Source: Sphingobacterium sp. ML3W (GTDB lineage Bacteria; Bacteroidota; Bacteroidia; Sphingobacteriales; Sphingobacteriaceae). Taken from it: DNA of 64,000 bases. The notes beneath the pieces were generated by a model that was not told the origin of the DNA, ran no database searches, and saw only the letters and a list, made by a program, of their open reading frames with translations. A program made the translations under genes and the position numbers. This document shows positions 35,351 through 44,616 of this stretch, piece after piece. Location of the stretch: positions 4,092,001 through 4,156,000 of the forward strand of contig NZ_CP009278.1 of NCBI RefSeq assembly GCF_000747525.1, read 5' to 3'. Within the stretch, counting starts at the first letter, position 1; the number at the start of each line of letters is the position of its first letter.

Positions 35351-36445
35351 TTATTGCTCCAACATACCATTATAATAATCCAATTTCTGTAGGAGTTCAT
35401 CATATTTGGTTAATGAAATTTGCACGTCAAACTCCTGTACACCAAATAATTTAACATAGCCCATATCATTACTCTTCTTATAATTCATAAAAGATAACCA
35501 ATTAATGAGCTGCCGCCCCTCATCAACTTCAAGTAACAGATGTGGAAACAGACCCTTTATCACAGGTAAATCACGTTCTTCCAAAACATGGGTATTTCCA
35601 TTCATCAACCTCACCTTTAGTACTTTTTGGCAAATATAGATTCGTTGCACCTGCGTGATTGATACCTCTCTCCATCCGTAATCATCGATTACTCTGATTT
35701 TCTTGACCAACTCCGCCACTATATCCTCAAAATGCTGTTGCCGGGTGCAAAGTGCTTGATAACGACTTTCCATTCGTTCGATTGTTTGTTGATAATCAAG
35801 CATCTGGATTGCCAACTGATCTGAAAAATCTAAAACCAAACGATCACGCTGCAATTGAGCTTCCATTCTTTGTATTCGTAATGTTTCTTCATTATTGGCA
35901 ATAAGGTCCTTTTTCATCTCCTCATACGCCCATTTATGTTCCGCAATAGCATATTGATGAGCCGTTTCCTGAACATGATTGTTTCTTTTATATTCTCGTT
36001 TAGCTACTTCATCGGCACGCACCTTGAAATAAACCAAGAGCGCAGACATAGTCAACAAGACCAAAAGGAGATCCCGTTCGATAAAATTATACTTGCTCAC
36101 ATCGTGTATAAATTGGTAACGGAACAAACTATAAAAATAAACTTTAAAACCAAAAGCTGCAATAAACAGGGTCATGCCCTTAAATATCCAGCGAACCAGT
36201 TTCTTCTTTTTTAAATAAGGATCATGATCATAATAATAGAGTAGAAAGGATAAGATGTAGACTAGGGTAACAAAAAAGATAAAACTGTAGGTATAATTGA
36301 TCAAATAAACATCTTTTCCAATAGCATCAATGATATTTACATTTGTAAATAAAAATACAACGATTAGCGTGATAATCCCGGCGAGCAAAATATTTGCCAC
36401 TATATTGGAATACCAAGACTTCAAATAGAGATCTATGCTTTTCAT
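35351..36445 (-). CDS. Membrane protein with coiled coil and LytTR-like C-terminal domain
   Basis: 364 aa. Four hydrophobic segments (about 14-35, 48-66, 86-106, 122-141), then a long charged coiled coil (about 150-245). The C-terminal domain (about 260-362) has pattern I-x-x-I-Y-I-x-x-x-x-x-K-V-x-L-x-x-G, later L-x-L-E-V-x-x-x-x-x-L-I-N-W, and V-K-L-F. This resembles a LytTR DNA-binding fold as in membrane-anchored regulators of Bacteroidota; the match is moderate. No kinase motif. Monocistronic, between the nickel operon and the broken amtB. Confidence 0.6.
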   Translation of the reverse strand: MKSIDLYLKSWYSNIVANILLAGIITLIVVFLFTNVNIIDAIGKDVYLINYTYSFIFFVTLVYILSFLLYYYDHDPYLKKKKLVRWIFKGMTLFIAAFGFKVYFYSLFRYQFIHDVSKYNFIERDLLLVLLTMSALLVYFKVRADEVAKREYKRNNHVQETAHQYAIAEHKWAYEEMKKDLIANNEETLRIQRMEAQLQRDRLVLDFSDQLAIQMLDYQQTIERMESRYQALCTRQQHFEDIVAELVKKIRVIDDYGWREVSITQVQRIYICQKVLKVRLMNGNTHVLEERDLPVIKGLFPHLLLEVDEGRQLINWLSFMNYKKSNDMGYVKLFGVQEFDVQISLTKYDELLQKLDYYNGMLEQ

Positions 36446-36797
36446 AATTAGTTAATATTATAGAACTAATATAAAAAAATATCATCATAAAATAATAAAA
36501 AAATAAATATTTAACTTCACATCTATATTAAAACAATGATAATAATCGAAAAACAATAAAAAAATAAACCTATTATCATACTCAAAATATTCTTTATCGG
36601 TAAAAAGAATAACTCTCATTAACTTGCAATCAGATAATAACCTTTTCACTTCCAATCACTCGTCTTTAATTTGCAATACTCATGCAAAAAAAATTGGTCA
36701 GACCAAAAGAGAGAACTCCTTCAGTCTAACCATATCCCAACGTTTAATTTAGATTAACCTGTAAGTTAAAAAGAGGATAACGCTAATATGCCATTCA
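36446..36797. other. AT-rich intergenic region with a dyad
   Basis: No gene seen. It contains a perfect interrupted palindrome TTGGTC-A-GACCAA at 36694-36706 and a wider weak pairing with GTCTAACC at about 36724-36731, possibly the old amtB terminator. The rest is A/T-rich spacer and the promoter of the LytTR-like gene. Confidence 0.4.
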
Positions 36798-37085
36798 TTA
36801 CAATTCTTCATCATGCTGCGTACGATCAAGACCAAGTTCTTCTTCGTTTTCAAAGACACGCAATGGAGTAATCATATCTGTCACCTTAATCAACAGTAAG
36901 GATCCGAAAAATGCAAAAACCGAAACGGCTATCAGTGCGACAATATGTGCTACAAATAAACCTGTCTCACCAAAATACAAGCCATTTGTAGTCACTGCAC
37001 TATTCACGTTGCTATTGGCAAACACCCCCGTCAGAACCATCCCCACCATACCGCCTACGCCATGACAAGGAAATACATCCAAAGT
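36798..37085 (-). pseudogene. amtB: amtB, C-terminal fragment cut off by an IS element
   Basis: Encodes the last 95 or so residues of an AmtB/Rh ammonium channel (VFPCHGVGGMVGMVLTGVF ... GSLLLIKVTDMITPLRV). The frame continues directly from the N-terminal fragment at 38435-39460 once the IS and one copy of its 9-bp duplication are removed (I-D-D-T-L-D joined to V-F-P-C-H-G). A GTG at the IS end gives a new in-frame start, but the fragment lacks most pore helices and cannot be functional. Confidence 0.92.
37077..37085. repeat. Target site duplication, left (IS copy 1)
   Basis: ATCCAAAGT, repeated at the other end of the IS; one copy belongs to the amtB reading frame. Confidence 0.93.
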
Positions 37086-37170
37086 CACTTCCGTCCTAAA
37101 TAAATTTTAGGCGCGTGTTTCCCTTGAAACAGTATCTATTTTTAGATAATTTCAATTTTGACCCTATTTT

Positions 37171-38346
37171 TTAGTCTGAGAATATCTGTAGCTGTCCATT
37201 TTTACCCTTAACTGGTGGCCTGATAAAAGGATCATCTATCCATTGCCATATATTTATTTTCACGAATATATTCATCCTGATAAACCCGACCAAGTTAGAC
37301 AGATTCCAATCGTATTTAGCCTTCTTCTGAAGGTATTTGAGCAGTAATATTCCAATCAACGAAGTCCATATTTGGATCATGACCGCATTTTCAGAAGTAC
37401 CCACAAAAGATGATATTTTTAAGCGTTGCTTCAGATGCTTGAAGAAAATCTCGATCTGCCATCGCTGTTTATAAATGTTAGCTACTAGTGATGCCTTCCA
37501 TTGGATATTATTTGTCAGAAAGTGGTACTGGTTGTCTGTGCTGCTGTCCCAAAAGTGAATCAAGCGTAATGGTTTAGAGTTGTATCTATCTGCTGATGGA
37601 CCAGAAAGCTCAATGATCTCATCTTTAATGATTCCCTTTTCAAGGAGTGCTTCACTCTGGTATGACTTGATAACGTTGTACTTCATGTTAGTTTTACTCC
37701 TGGTAACAAAATAACAACCTCTGCTGTCCAAATCCCCGAGCCAGTTGTAATCCACATAACCTCTATCCACCACTACAACGCTTCCTTTGGAAAAACTATA
37801 GCTACCCGCACGCTGGCTTTCATGAACTTTCCCGTCTGTAATCTGCATGAAAACAGGAAGACATCCATCATAATCCAGCACAGTGTGCAGTTTTACAGCA
37901 CCTTTGGTGCTTCTAAATTTAGCCCAGTCAAATACAGATAAACATAAAGGGATGATACTGGCATCCATCAGATAAACCTTGCGCTTTAATTGCGTTAGAT
38001 CTTTGCGCAAATGGGTATCCTTTTGCCATAGCTTATCTAATAGCGAAAAGTACAGATCTTTAAAGAGTTCATGGGTGCGGTGCTTGTTGATATAGGAAAT
38101 ATTGGACTTGCTGGGTGCTCTACCAACACCTAAATGGTTCAAATTACCAGTCGTACTACGTAAGCCATTACTGATATCACGAACTGAATCTGCAGAAGAA
38201 AAATGGCAAAACAACATGCTAGCAAGATGCGTCCAGCTGTTGATCCCTTTACAATGTTTGTCACTCTTGTGCTTAGCAACCAAAACCTTGAATAATTCGC
38301 GGTCGATAAGTGATAAAATCTGACTAAAAACGTTTAAATTTACCAT
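37171..38346 (-). CDS. IS4-family transposase, copy 1
   Basis: 391 aa DDE transposase. The N-terminal region (about 1-75, MVNLNVFSQILSLIDRELFKVLV ... HLASMLFCHFSSADSVRDI) is of the DUF4372 type and the DDE domain spans about 135-345. Candidate acidic residues are YLMDASIIPL (first Asp), VVVDRGYVDY (second Asp) and the YREK-like IYKQRWQIEIFFKHLKQ (Glu), a signature of the IS4 group. Full length and apparently intact. The ATG is preceded on its mRNA by a fold-back stem (38347-38406). Confidence 0.93.
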   Translation of the reverse strand: MVNLNVFSQILSLIDRELFKVLVAKHKSDKHCKGINSWTHLASMLFCHFSSADSVRDISNGLRSTTGNLNHLGVGRAPSKSNISYINKHRTHELFKDLYFSLLDKLWQKDTHLRKDLTQLKRKVYLMDASIIPLCLSVFDWAKFRSTKGAVKLHTVLDYDGCLPVFMQITDGKVHESQRAGSYSFSKGSVVVVDRGYVDYNWLGDLDSRGCYFVTRSKTNMKYNVIKSYQSEALLEKGIIKDEIIELSGPSADRYNSKPLRLIHFWDSSTDNQYHFLTNNIQWKASLVANIYKQRWQIEIFFKHLKQRLKISSFVGTSENAVMIQIWTSLIGILLLKYLQKKAKYDWNLSNLVGFIRMNIFVKINIWQWIDDPFIRPPVKGKNGQLQIFSD

Positions 38347-38406
38347 GGCGGTGTGTTAAAATTTGACGATTTAAATATAGCAACTTTGCTATAGCAAAAC
38401 ACCGCC
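38347..38406 (-). promoter_or_regulatory. Fold-back stem abutting the transposase start (copy 1)
   Basis: GGCGGTGT (38347-38354) pairs perfectly with ACACCGCC (38399-38406). In the transposase mRNA the second strand of the stem ends immediately before the ATG, so a transcript entering from outside would hide the start. The loop contains a smaller pairing GCTATAGC. Confidence 0.55.
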
Positions 38407-38434
38407 ACTTTTTTCAACGTTTAGGACGCTACTG

Positions 38435-38443
38435 ATCCAAAGT
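38435..38443. repeat. Target site duplication, right (IS copy 1)
   Basis: ATCCAAAGT, identical to 37077-37085. Confidence 0.93.
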
Positions 38444-39460
38444 ATCATCGATACGGGTCTTACTCCGTAAAAAAACAACAAGATTACTGACCAAGGCAGC
38501 CACTAAACCGATGACAAGCGAATGTGGGATACTGACAAACCCAGCTGCAGGTGTAATGGCTACCAAACCAACAACCGCACCAATACAAGCACCCATAGCT
38601 GAAGGCTTTTTCCCCCTAATGATATCGACAAAAATCCAAGCGATAGCAGCAACAGCTGAAGCTGTGGTCGTCGTGGCAAAGGCGTATGCAGCCAAACTAT
38701 TTGCACCCCCAGCAGATCCTGCATTGAAACCAAACCAACCAAACCAAAGCAGTGCCGTACCCAAAATCACATAACTAATACGAGCAGGTGAGTGTGTCGG
38801 CGTTATACGTCCTTTCAAATAGATGGCAGATGCTAAGGCTGCCCATCCAGCGGACATATGCACGACAGTCCCCCCTGCAAAGTCCAAGACCCCGTACTTT
38901 GCTAAAATCCCTTCCGAATGCCAAGTAGCATGAGCTAAAGGCATATAGATGAACACACTGAATAACAAGATGAATACCATAAAGGAGTTGAAGCGCACCC
39001 TTTCCGCAAAAGCCCCTGTGATCAGTGCAGGTGTGATAATGGCAAATTTCAATTGAAACATAGCGAAAAGTACAAGTGGAATTGTTGGCAAAGCTGGCCA
39101 GGTCGCATTGCCCAACATCCCTTTCATCATATAAAAAGTTCTTGGATCTCCAATGATACCACCTATATCATCTCCAAAGGCCAAACTAAATCCAAAAATA
39201 ACCCAAAGTACCGAAATTAGGCACATACAGATAAAACTTTGCATCATGGTAGAAATGACATTCTTTTTGCTGACCATCCCACCATAAAAGAAAGCCAAAC
39301 CTGGGGTCATAATCAATACCAAAGCAGATGATGCCAGTAGCCAAGCCGTATCTCCAGTGTCCATCTGTACTCCCCCAGTATCAACAACATCTAAAGATGG
39401 GGTCAATAAGCCAATAAAAGCCAAAAAGACCAAAACAAAAAGCGGGACGAATTTTTTCAT
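38435..39460 (-). pseudogene. amtB: amtB, N-terminal fragment (ammonium transporter)
   Basis: About 340 codons of an Amt/MEP/Rh ammonium channel: signal-like N-terminus, then TAWLLASSALVLIMTPGLAFFYGGMVSKKN, FGDDIGG, PALPTIPLVLFAMFQLKFAIITPALITGAFAERVRF, DFAGGTVVHMSAGWAALA (first pore His) and LLWFGWFGFNAGSAGG. The frame meets the IS after D-T-L-D and stops at once inside it (38429). The second pore His region lies beyond the break on the other fragment, so the channel is inactivated. The divergent porin at 39787 is a likely functional partner. Confidence 0.93.
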
Positions 39461-39786
39461 AAGATTCTACATTTTTTATTTAACATTTCAATATTAAAAT
39501 CCATTATTTCATATAAAAACAATAAACATTAACTATAATAACTAATTATATGACAAATATAATGGCAAATAATTGAAAAATCAATAAAAAATAAAATAAA
39601 ATTATATATTTACATAATAATTTCACCAAAACAAACAAAAAACACAAAAATTACTAGTATTAAATGCTAAAAACAAGTATAAATAAGATAAAACTCTAAT
39701 ATTTAATGGAAAAACAGTAAAAAACTAGAAGTTTTTAGTGTTTTTAAATGAAAAAATGACATAAACACATTTAAAAACAAGTAAAA
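39461..39786. other. AT-rich divergent promoter region (amtB / porin)
   Basis: Strikingly A/T-rich, no gene. It presumably holds the back-to-back promoters of amtB and the porin; no box could be assigned with confidence because the whole region resembles A/T promoter sequence. Confidence 0.45.
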
Positions 39787-40827
39787 ATGAGAAAATTAAC
39801 CCTAACCCAACTGCTTTTAGCACTTATGACTACAGCATCCTACGCACAATCTCAAGAAAGTAACCTCTTAGGCTTGGAAATTTCAGGATCAGTGGACACC
39901 TATTGGAAATATGATTTCCAGAAACAATCAAATATTCAGACCTCATTTACAGAAGAAAATAATTCGGTATCAATTGGAATGATCGACCTTGCATTGAAAA
40001 AAAAATCCGGAAGAGCATCTTTTGTTGGTGAATTATCATTTGGACCAAGGGGACAATACCGCTCCATCTTAAATGCTAGTGACCAAAATAGTTTTCACAT
40101 TCAAAACTTATTCATTTCTTATGCCTTAACGGAGAGACTGACCATGACAGCTGGATTCATGAGCACGTTTATTGGTTATGAAGTCATTTGTCCTTCTTAC
40201 AATTTTCATTATTCTACTTCTTATCTATTTGGAGCCGGACCTTTTCAAGATGGTGGTATCAAAGCACAGTATGTCTTCTCTGATCAGGTAAGTCTCATGG
40301 TCGGACTCTTTAATGACTGGAATGTATACCAAGATCTCAATGGAGTTTCCCATTTCGGATCACAATTATCCATAACGCCAAATGAAAGATCCAATTTCAA
40401 TCTAAATTTCTTAACAGGTTCATCACAAGGTGGAGCTAGCAATTACAGTTCGGGCACATTGATTGATTTCGTCGGTAATTATGCTTTCACACCTTTATTC
40501 TCATTGGGTGCCAATGCTACCGACTACGACCAGAAAGGAGGAGGTGGGTACTCCGGAATTGCCCTTTACCCAATGGTCAATATTAATAAAAATATAGGTA
40601 TAGGCTTGCGTGGTGAATATTTCAAACTAAAAGATGCCCCTATCTTAGAAGCAGTAGGTAATGAAATATTCTCTACAACATTGACGGCCAACTTCAAACA
40701 CAATGGCTTTCATTTTATCCCCGAAATCAGATTAGACAATAGTAGCGAGCAAATATTTGTCAAACAGAATCTTACGCCCACCAAGAATGCAGGACAGTTT
40801 TCCTTGGCATTAGTTTACGATTTTTAA
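39787..40827 (+). CDS. Outer-membrane beta-barrel porin (BBP2-like)
   Basis: 346 aa. Signal peptide (about 1-20, ending SYAQ), then alternating strands from GLEISGSVDTYWKYDFQ to the terminal FSLALVYDF with C-terminal Phe, the barrel sorting signal. The segments ISYALTERLTMTAGFMSTFIGYEV and LFGAGPFQDGGIKAQYVF match the putative beta-barrel porin-2 family. Such porins are found divergent from or next to amtB in Bacteroidota, so ammonium or small nitrogen solute uptake is plausible. Probably still intact although amtB is broken. Confidence 0.78.
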   Translation: MRKLTLTQLLLALMTTASYAQSQESNLLGLEISGSVDTYWKYDFQKQSNIQTSFTEENNSVSIGMIDLALKKKSGRASFVGELSFGPRGQYRSILNASDQNSFHIQNLFISYALTERLTMTAGFMSTFIGYEVICPSYNFHYSTSYLFGAGPFQDGGIKAQYVFSDQVSLMVGLFNDWNVYQDLNGVSHFGSQLSITPNERSNFNLNFLTGSSQGGASNYSSGTLIDFVGNYAFTPLFSLGANATDYDQKGGGGYSGIALYPMVNINKNIGIGLRGEYFKLKDAPILEAVGNEIFSTTLTANFKHNGFHFIPEIRLDNSSEQIFVKQNLTPTKNAGQFSLALVYDF

Positions 40828-41003
40828 TCAAACACACCTGAATCCATTACTTTTTATGACATGTTCCCTCTTCAGCCTTGTCACATACAATAAGTACAAT
40901 GATATTTTATAATCAGAAAAATAAAAAAGTATTTAGCATTTTCACGTATTTATTCTATTTTTAACTGGGCCATAAGAATAGTCGGAAACAACGAATAATA
41001 ACA

Positions 41004-41477
41004 ATGAAAACCAATGCAGCTCGGATTTTAGATCATCTACAGATTACTTATACAATAAAGGAATATGAAATCAATGATAGGCATCAAAGTGCAACAGATG
41101 TTGCTGAAATTTTAAAAATACGACCAGAAAGCATATACAAAACACTTGTGCTAACTGGACAAAAAGATCAGTACCTCGTTGCAATTATACCAGGGAATGC
41201 GCAAGTTAATCTGAAAAAATTAGCCTTTATTTCTGGCAATAAAAAATGTGAAATGCTAGCTATGAAGGACCTACAACAGGTGACTGGCTATATCCGAGGT
41301 GGCTGCTCCCCTATCGGCATGAAGAAAGCATTCCCAACCTATATCGAAGAAATTGCTACTTTAGAAGACAAGATCATCATCAGTGCAGGAAAAAAAGGTT
41401 ATCAGATCATGCTTAAACCTGATGACCTGAGCAAAGCCACAAAGGGTATATTTGCAGATATATCCGACAGCCTATAG
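41004..41477 (+). CDS. ybaK: Cys-tRNA(Pro) deacylase YbaK
   Basis: 157 aa. Trans-editing enzyme removing mischarged Cys from tRNA-Pro. Family motifs: TDVAEILKIRPESIYKTLVLTG (including the catalytic Lys in Y-K-T-L), AIIPGNAQVNLKKLA, GYIRGGCSPIGMKKAFPTYI and ISAGKKGYQIMLKPDDL. Full length. Single gene. Confidence 0.92.
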   Translation: MKTNAARILDHLQITYTIKEYEINDRHQSATDVAEILKIRPESIYKTLVLTGQKDQYLVAIIPGNAQVNLKKLAFISGNKKCEMLAMKDLQQVTGYIRGGCSPIGMKKAFPTYIEEIATLEDKIIISAGKKGYQIMLKPDDLSKATKGIFADISDSL

Positions 41478-41495
41478 CATGAAAACAAAGCACAC

Positions 41496-41524
41496 ATAAA
41501 AAAGCCACTTCCTAGGAAGTGGCT
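41496..41524 (-). terminator. Terminator between ybaK and the convergent membrane protein gene
   Basis: Perfect stem AGCCACTTCC/GGAAGTGGCT (41503-41512 with 41515-41524). A-run on the plus-strand left side, i.e. a T-tract for minus-strand transcripts, so it mainly ends the 41571-42575 gene and may act both ways. Confidence 0.8.
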
Positions 41525-41570
41525 CATAAAGTCTTATCGGTTATTTAATATAATATCATTTGCAAACGCG

Positions 41571-42575
41571 CTATACGATATCGCTTTGACGATAATGCGT
41601 ATGCGTTTTATTACGCCCCACCAAACTACCACCTATAGCACTGGCGGCACCAACTAAAAGTGCAAAGAATCCAAAAATAGCAGCTTTACCAAGGGCATCA
41701 CTAACCTCTTCGCCTACTTTTTTAGATTTTTCAGCAGCTTCAGCAGACAATTCTTTTATTTTCTGTTTTGCTTCTTCAGCTGTATTGATCCAGTTATCAA
41801 CAATCTGTTCTGATTCTACTTTTGATTTACCCGTACGCTCTGCTACAACATTTACTAAAGCATCTTTATCAACATCCGACATGACGCTATCTTTTAGATT
41901 ATACAATTTACTGAGTAACGATTTAGAAACATCATCGGCATTATCGGGATTCTCCCCAATTTGACGACCTGCTTTTTTTGCTTCCCCAACAGCATTTTCT
42001 GCTTTTTTCTCTAAATTACCAGGCTGTAGTTCCTTCTTCCCCGTTTGCTTCAACAAAGTAGTAGCCTCATCTTTCAGTTTTTTCAAATCGCTATGTCCCA
42101 AGCCCAAGTTATCACCAACCATAGCAGATACATCTGGCAGATTATCTTTAAGCGCACCACCAGCAGAAGACAGTCCCTTTCCTAAGACATTGCCTATACC
42201 ACCGACCAGACTTCCCAGTGAAGTTGTAAATAAGTACAAACTAAACAATGCAAATACACTCCACGTAAGCACCCCATGTAATATACGATCCACCTTACAT
42301 GTTGTAGAAGACAGCCATCCACTCACCCATCCTCCGGCAAAAAGAGAGATTAAAGTTGTTAAGATCCACCAGACCATTAATCCTGTCCCCATCCCACTGA
42401 ATGGGGTATTATCTGAAGTAGGCGTAAAACTGACAAAACCAATACCTACCCCCAATAAGGTCAATAATAATTGCACGATTATCGTCACTATTACTCCCGC
42501 GATTACCGCTCCCCAAGAGATTCGTTTAAAATAACGCGGAAAATTTTTATTGTCATTCGTGTAACTCGTTTCCAT
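41571..42575 (-). CDS. Membrane protein of unknown function with amphipathic helical region
   Basis: 334 aa from the ATG at 42575 (METSYTNDNK); an in-frame ATG at 42608 adds 11 residues. Three N-terminal membrane segments (about 20-45, 58-83, 92-118), a glycine-rich stretch, then a long charged helical part with Lys/Glu/Ala (about 150-285), and a C-terminal membrane segment (GFFALLVGAASAIGGSLVG). Similar proteins are annotated as hypothetical or YrzE/PhnA-type membrane proteins. No functional motif. Terminator at 41503; IS copy 2 lies about 100 bp upstream and may have disturbed its promoter. Confidence 0.6.
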   Translation of the reverse strand: METSYTNDNKNFPRYFKRISWGAVIAGVIVTIIVQLLLTLLGVGIGFVSFTPTSDNTPFSGMGTGLMVWWILTTLISLFAGGWVSGWLSSTTCKVDRILHGVLTWSVFALFSLYLFTTSLGSLVGGIGNVLGKGLSSAGGALKDNLPDVSAMVGDNLGLGHSDLKKLKDEATTLLKQTGKKELQPGNLEKKAENAVGEAKKAGRQIGENPDNADDVSKSLLSKLYNLKDSVMSDVDKDALVNVVAERTGKSKVESEQIVDNWINTAEEAKQKIKELSAEAAEKSKKVGEEVSDALGKAAIFGFFALLVGAASAIGGSLVGRNKTHTHYRQSDIV

Positions 42576-42672
42576 AAGAATAAATTTAAATTTTTTAAAA
42601 TAATTCACTAAACTTCACCTAGACTTTTAAACTACAGTTAACTTATCAACAGTCCATTAACCCTTTTGTTTT

Positions 42673-42681
42673 AGAAAAACT
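42673..42681. repeat. Target site duplication, left (IS copy 2)
   Basis: AGAAAAACT, repeated at 44031-44039. Confidence 0.93.
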
Positions 42682-42766
42682 CACTTCCGTCCTAAATAAA
42701 TTTTAGGCGCGTGTTTCCCTTGAAACAGTATCTATTTTTAGATAATTTCAATTTTGACCCTATTTT

Positions 42767-43942
42767 TTAGTCTGAGAATATCTGTAGCTGTCCATTTTTA
42801 CCCTTAACTGGTGGCCTGATAAAAGGATCATCTATCCATTGCCATATATTTATTTTCACGAATATATTCATCCTGATAAACCCGACCAAGTTAGACAGAT
42901 TCCAATCGTATTTAGCCTTCTTCTGAAGGTATTTGAGCAGTAATATTCCAATCAACGAAGTCCATATTTGGATCATGACCGCATTTTCAGAAGTACCCAC
43001 AAAAGATGATATTTTTAAGCGTTGCTTCAGATGCTTGAAGAAAATCTCGATCTGCCATCGCTGTTTATAAATGTTAGCTACTAGTGATGCCTTCCATTGG
43101 ATATTATTTGTCAGAAAGTGGTACTGGTTGTCTGTGCTGCTGTCCCAAAAGTGAATCAAGCGTAATGGTTTAGAGTTGTATCTATCTGCTGATGGACCAG
43201 AAAGCTCAATGATCTCATCTTTAATGATTCCCTTTTCAAGGAGTGCTTCACTCTGGTATGACTTGATAACGTTGTACTTCATGTTAGTTTTACTCCTGGT
43301 AACAAAATAACAACCTCTGCTGTCCAAATCCCCGAGCCAGTTGTAATCCACATAACCTCTATCCACCACTACAACGCTTCCTTTGGAAAAACTATAGCTA
43401 CCCGCACGCTGGCTTTCATGAACTTTCCCGTCTGTAATCTGCATGAAAACAGGAAGACATCCATCATAATCCAGCACAGTGTGCAGTTTTACAGCACCTT
43501 TGGTGCTTCTAAATTTAGCCCAGTCAAATACAGATAAACATAAAGGGATGATACTGGCATCCATCAGATAAACCTTGCGCTTTAATTGCGTTAGATCTTT
43601 GCGCAAATGGGTATCCTTTTGCCATAGCTTATCTAATAGCGAAAAGTACAGATCTTTAAAGAGTTCATGGGTGCGGTGCTTGTTGATATAGGAAATATTG
43701 GACTTGCTGGGTGCTCTACCAACACCTAAATGGTTCAAATTACCAGTCGTACTACGTAAGCCATTACTGATATCACGAACTGAATCTGCAGAAGAAAAAT
43801 GGCAAAACAACATGCTAGCAAGATGCGTCCAGCTGTTGATCCCTTTACAATGTTTGTCACTCTTGTGCTTAGCAACCAAAACCTTGAATAATTCGCGGTC
43901 GATAAGTGATAAAATCTGACTAAAAACGTTTAAATTTACCAT
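42767..43942 (-). CDS. IS4-family transposase, copy 2
   Basis: 391 aa, amino-acid identical to the transposase at 37171-38346, with the same DDE residues and DUF4372-type N-terminus. Intact, so both copies can in principle mobilise each other. It carries the same fold-back stem before its start. Confidence 0.93.
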   Translation of the reverse strand: MVNLNVFSQILSLIDRELFKVLVAKHKSDKHCKGINSWTHLASMLFCHFSSADSVRDISNGLRSTTGNLNHLGVGRAPSKSNISYINKHRTHELFKDLYFSLLDKLWQKDTHLRKDLTQLKRKVYLMDASIIPLCLSVFDWAKFRSTKGAVKLHTVLDYDGCLPVFMQITDGKVHESQRAGSYSFSKGSVVVVDRGYVDYNWLGDLDSRGCYFVTRSKTNMKYNVIKSYQSEALLEKGIIKDEIIELSGPSADRYNSKPLRLIHFWDSSTDNQYHFLTNNIQWKASLVANIYKQRWQIEIFFKHLKQRLKISSFVGTSENAVMIQIWTSLIGILLLKYLQKKAKYDWNLSNLVGFIRMNIFVKINIWQWIDDPFIRPPVKGKNGQLQIFSD

Positions 43943-44002
43943 GGCGGTGTGTTAAAATTTGACGATTTAAATATAGCAACTTTGCTATAGCAAAACACCG
44001 CC
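43943..44002 (-). promoter_or_regulatory. Fold-back stem abutting the transposase start (copy 2)
   Basis: GGCGGTGT (43943-43950) with ACACCGCC (43995-44002), as in copy 1. Confidence 0.55.
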
Positions 44003-44030
44003 ACTTTTTTCAACGTTTAGGACGCTACTG

Positions 44031-44039
44031 AGAAAAACT
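44031..44039. repeat. Target site duplication, right (IS copy 2)
   Basis: AGAAAAACT, identical to 42673-42681. Confidence 0.93.
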
Positions 44040-44052
44040 GATTAAATAGAAC

Positions 44053-44084
44053 AAAAAAATAGGTGAATCAAATAAATCACCTAT
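44053..44084 (-). terminator. Orphan intrinsic terminator facing left
   Basis: ATAGGTGA/TCACCTAT (44059-44066 with 44077-44084), followed on the minus strand by a T7 tract. No minus-strand gene is seen to its right, so it may end an unannotated short RNA. Confidence 0.6.
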
Positions 44085-44616
44085 TCAAAATTAATTTATA
44101 ATCATCAGTAGAATTAAATTATAGTAGTAGTTTTTACAAACTTAAATACTCGAATTATATACGAAATCATAATGTCCTATCAAAATTTAATCTATTGGAT
44201 AAAAATAAATTGCATCTGATTTTTTTCAGATCGATTGAAACACAACAAATGAAAGAAACATCAAGAACAGCGATCATAAAATCAATTATTAATTCCTATT
44301 TTCGCAGGATAATCAATCGTGAGTTGATCAATTTAATGAACAGTTTTATAAGTTCAACCCGATTAAATTACCGGATATATAAAAGCAGGCTCTGCTCATG
44401 ATTGATGCATCGCCATGAATAAAAACTCAATACGAATGAAACATCATGAGCTTAAATCAGTATACCAACATCAAAAATAAACGCTCGTGATCGTTTTATT
44501 ACTATTGGACTTAGCGGAACAATTTAATTGATTGTAAAACAGATAATAAATCAATAAACCGAGTGAAACGAGCACCTAATTAAAGCTAACACTCATTATT
44601 AAAACAATTTATACGA
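44085..44616. other. Intergenic, about 530 bp, AT-rich
   Basis: No supported gene. The 68-codon plus-strand ORF at 44195-44401 has no homology-like features. Should contain the promoter of the symporter and possibly of a short leftward transcript ending at 44053. Confidence 0.4.

Larger units (their letters stand above)
37086..38434 (-). mobile_element. IS4-family insertion sequence, copy 1 (in amtB)
   Basis: 1,349 bp, bounded by imperfect terminal inverted repeats: left CACTTCCGTCCTAAA and right (reverse complement) CAGTAGCGTCCTAAA, 12 of 15 matching. It is flanked by 9-bp direct repeats ATCCAAAGT. It carries one transposase gene on the minus strand and is identical in protein sequence and, by reading, in DNA to the copy at 42682-44030. 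Insertion splits amtB. Confidence 0.95.
42682..44030 (-). mobile_element. IS4-family insertion sequence, copy 2
   Basis: 1,349 bp, same ends and same orientation as copy 1 (37086-38434), with the same inverted repeats. Flanked by its own 9-bp duplication AGAAAAACT, different from that of copy 1, so the two inserted independently. Located between the membrane-protein gene and an orphan terminator. Confidence 0.95.

Noticed and set aside
37086..44030. Composite transposon made of the two IS copies
   Set aside because: Each copy has its own different 9-bp target duplication; a composite element would share one duplication at its outer ends only.
44195..44401. Plus-strand 68-codon ORF
   Set aside because: Composition follows the AT-rich intergenic background, with no recognisable protein feature.
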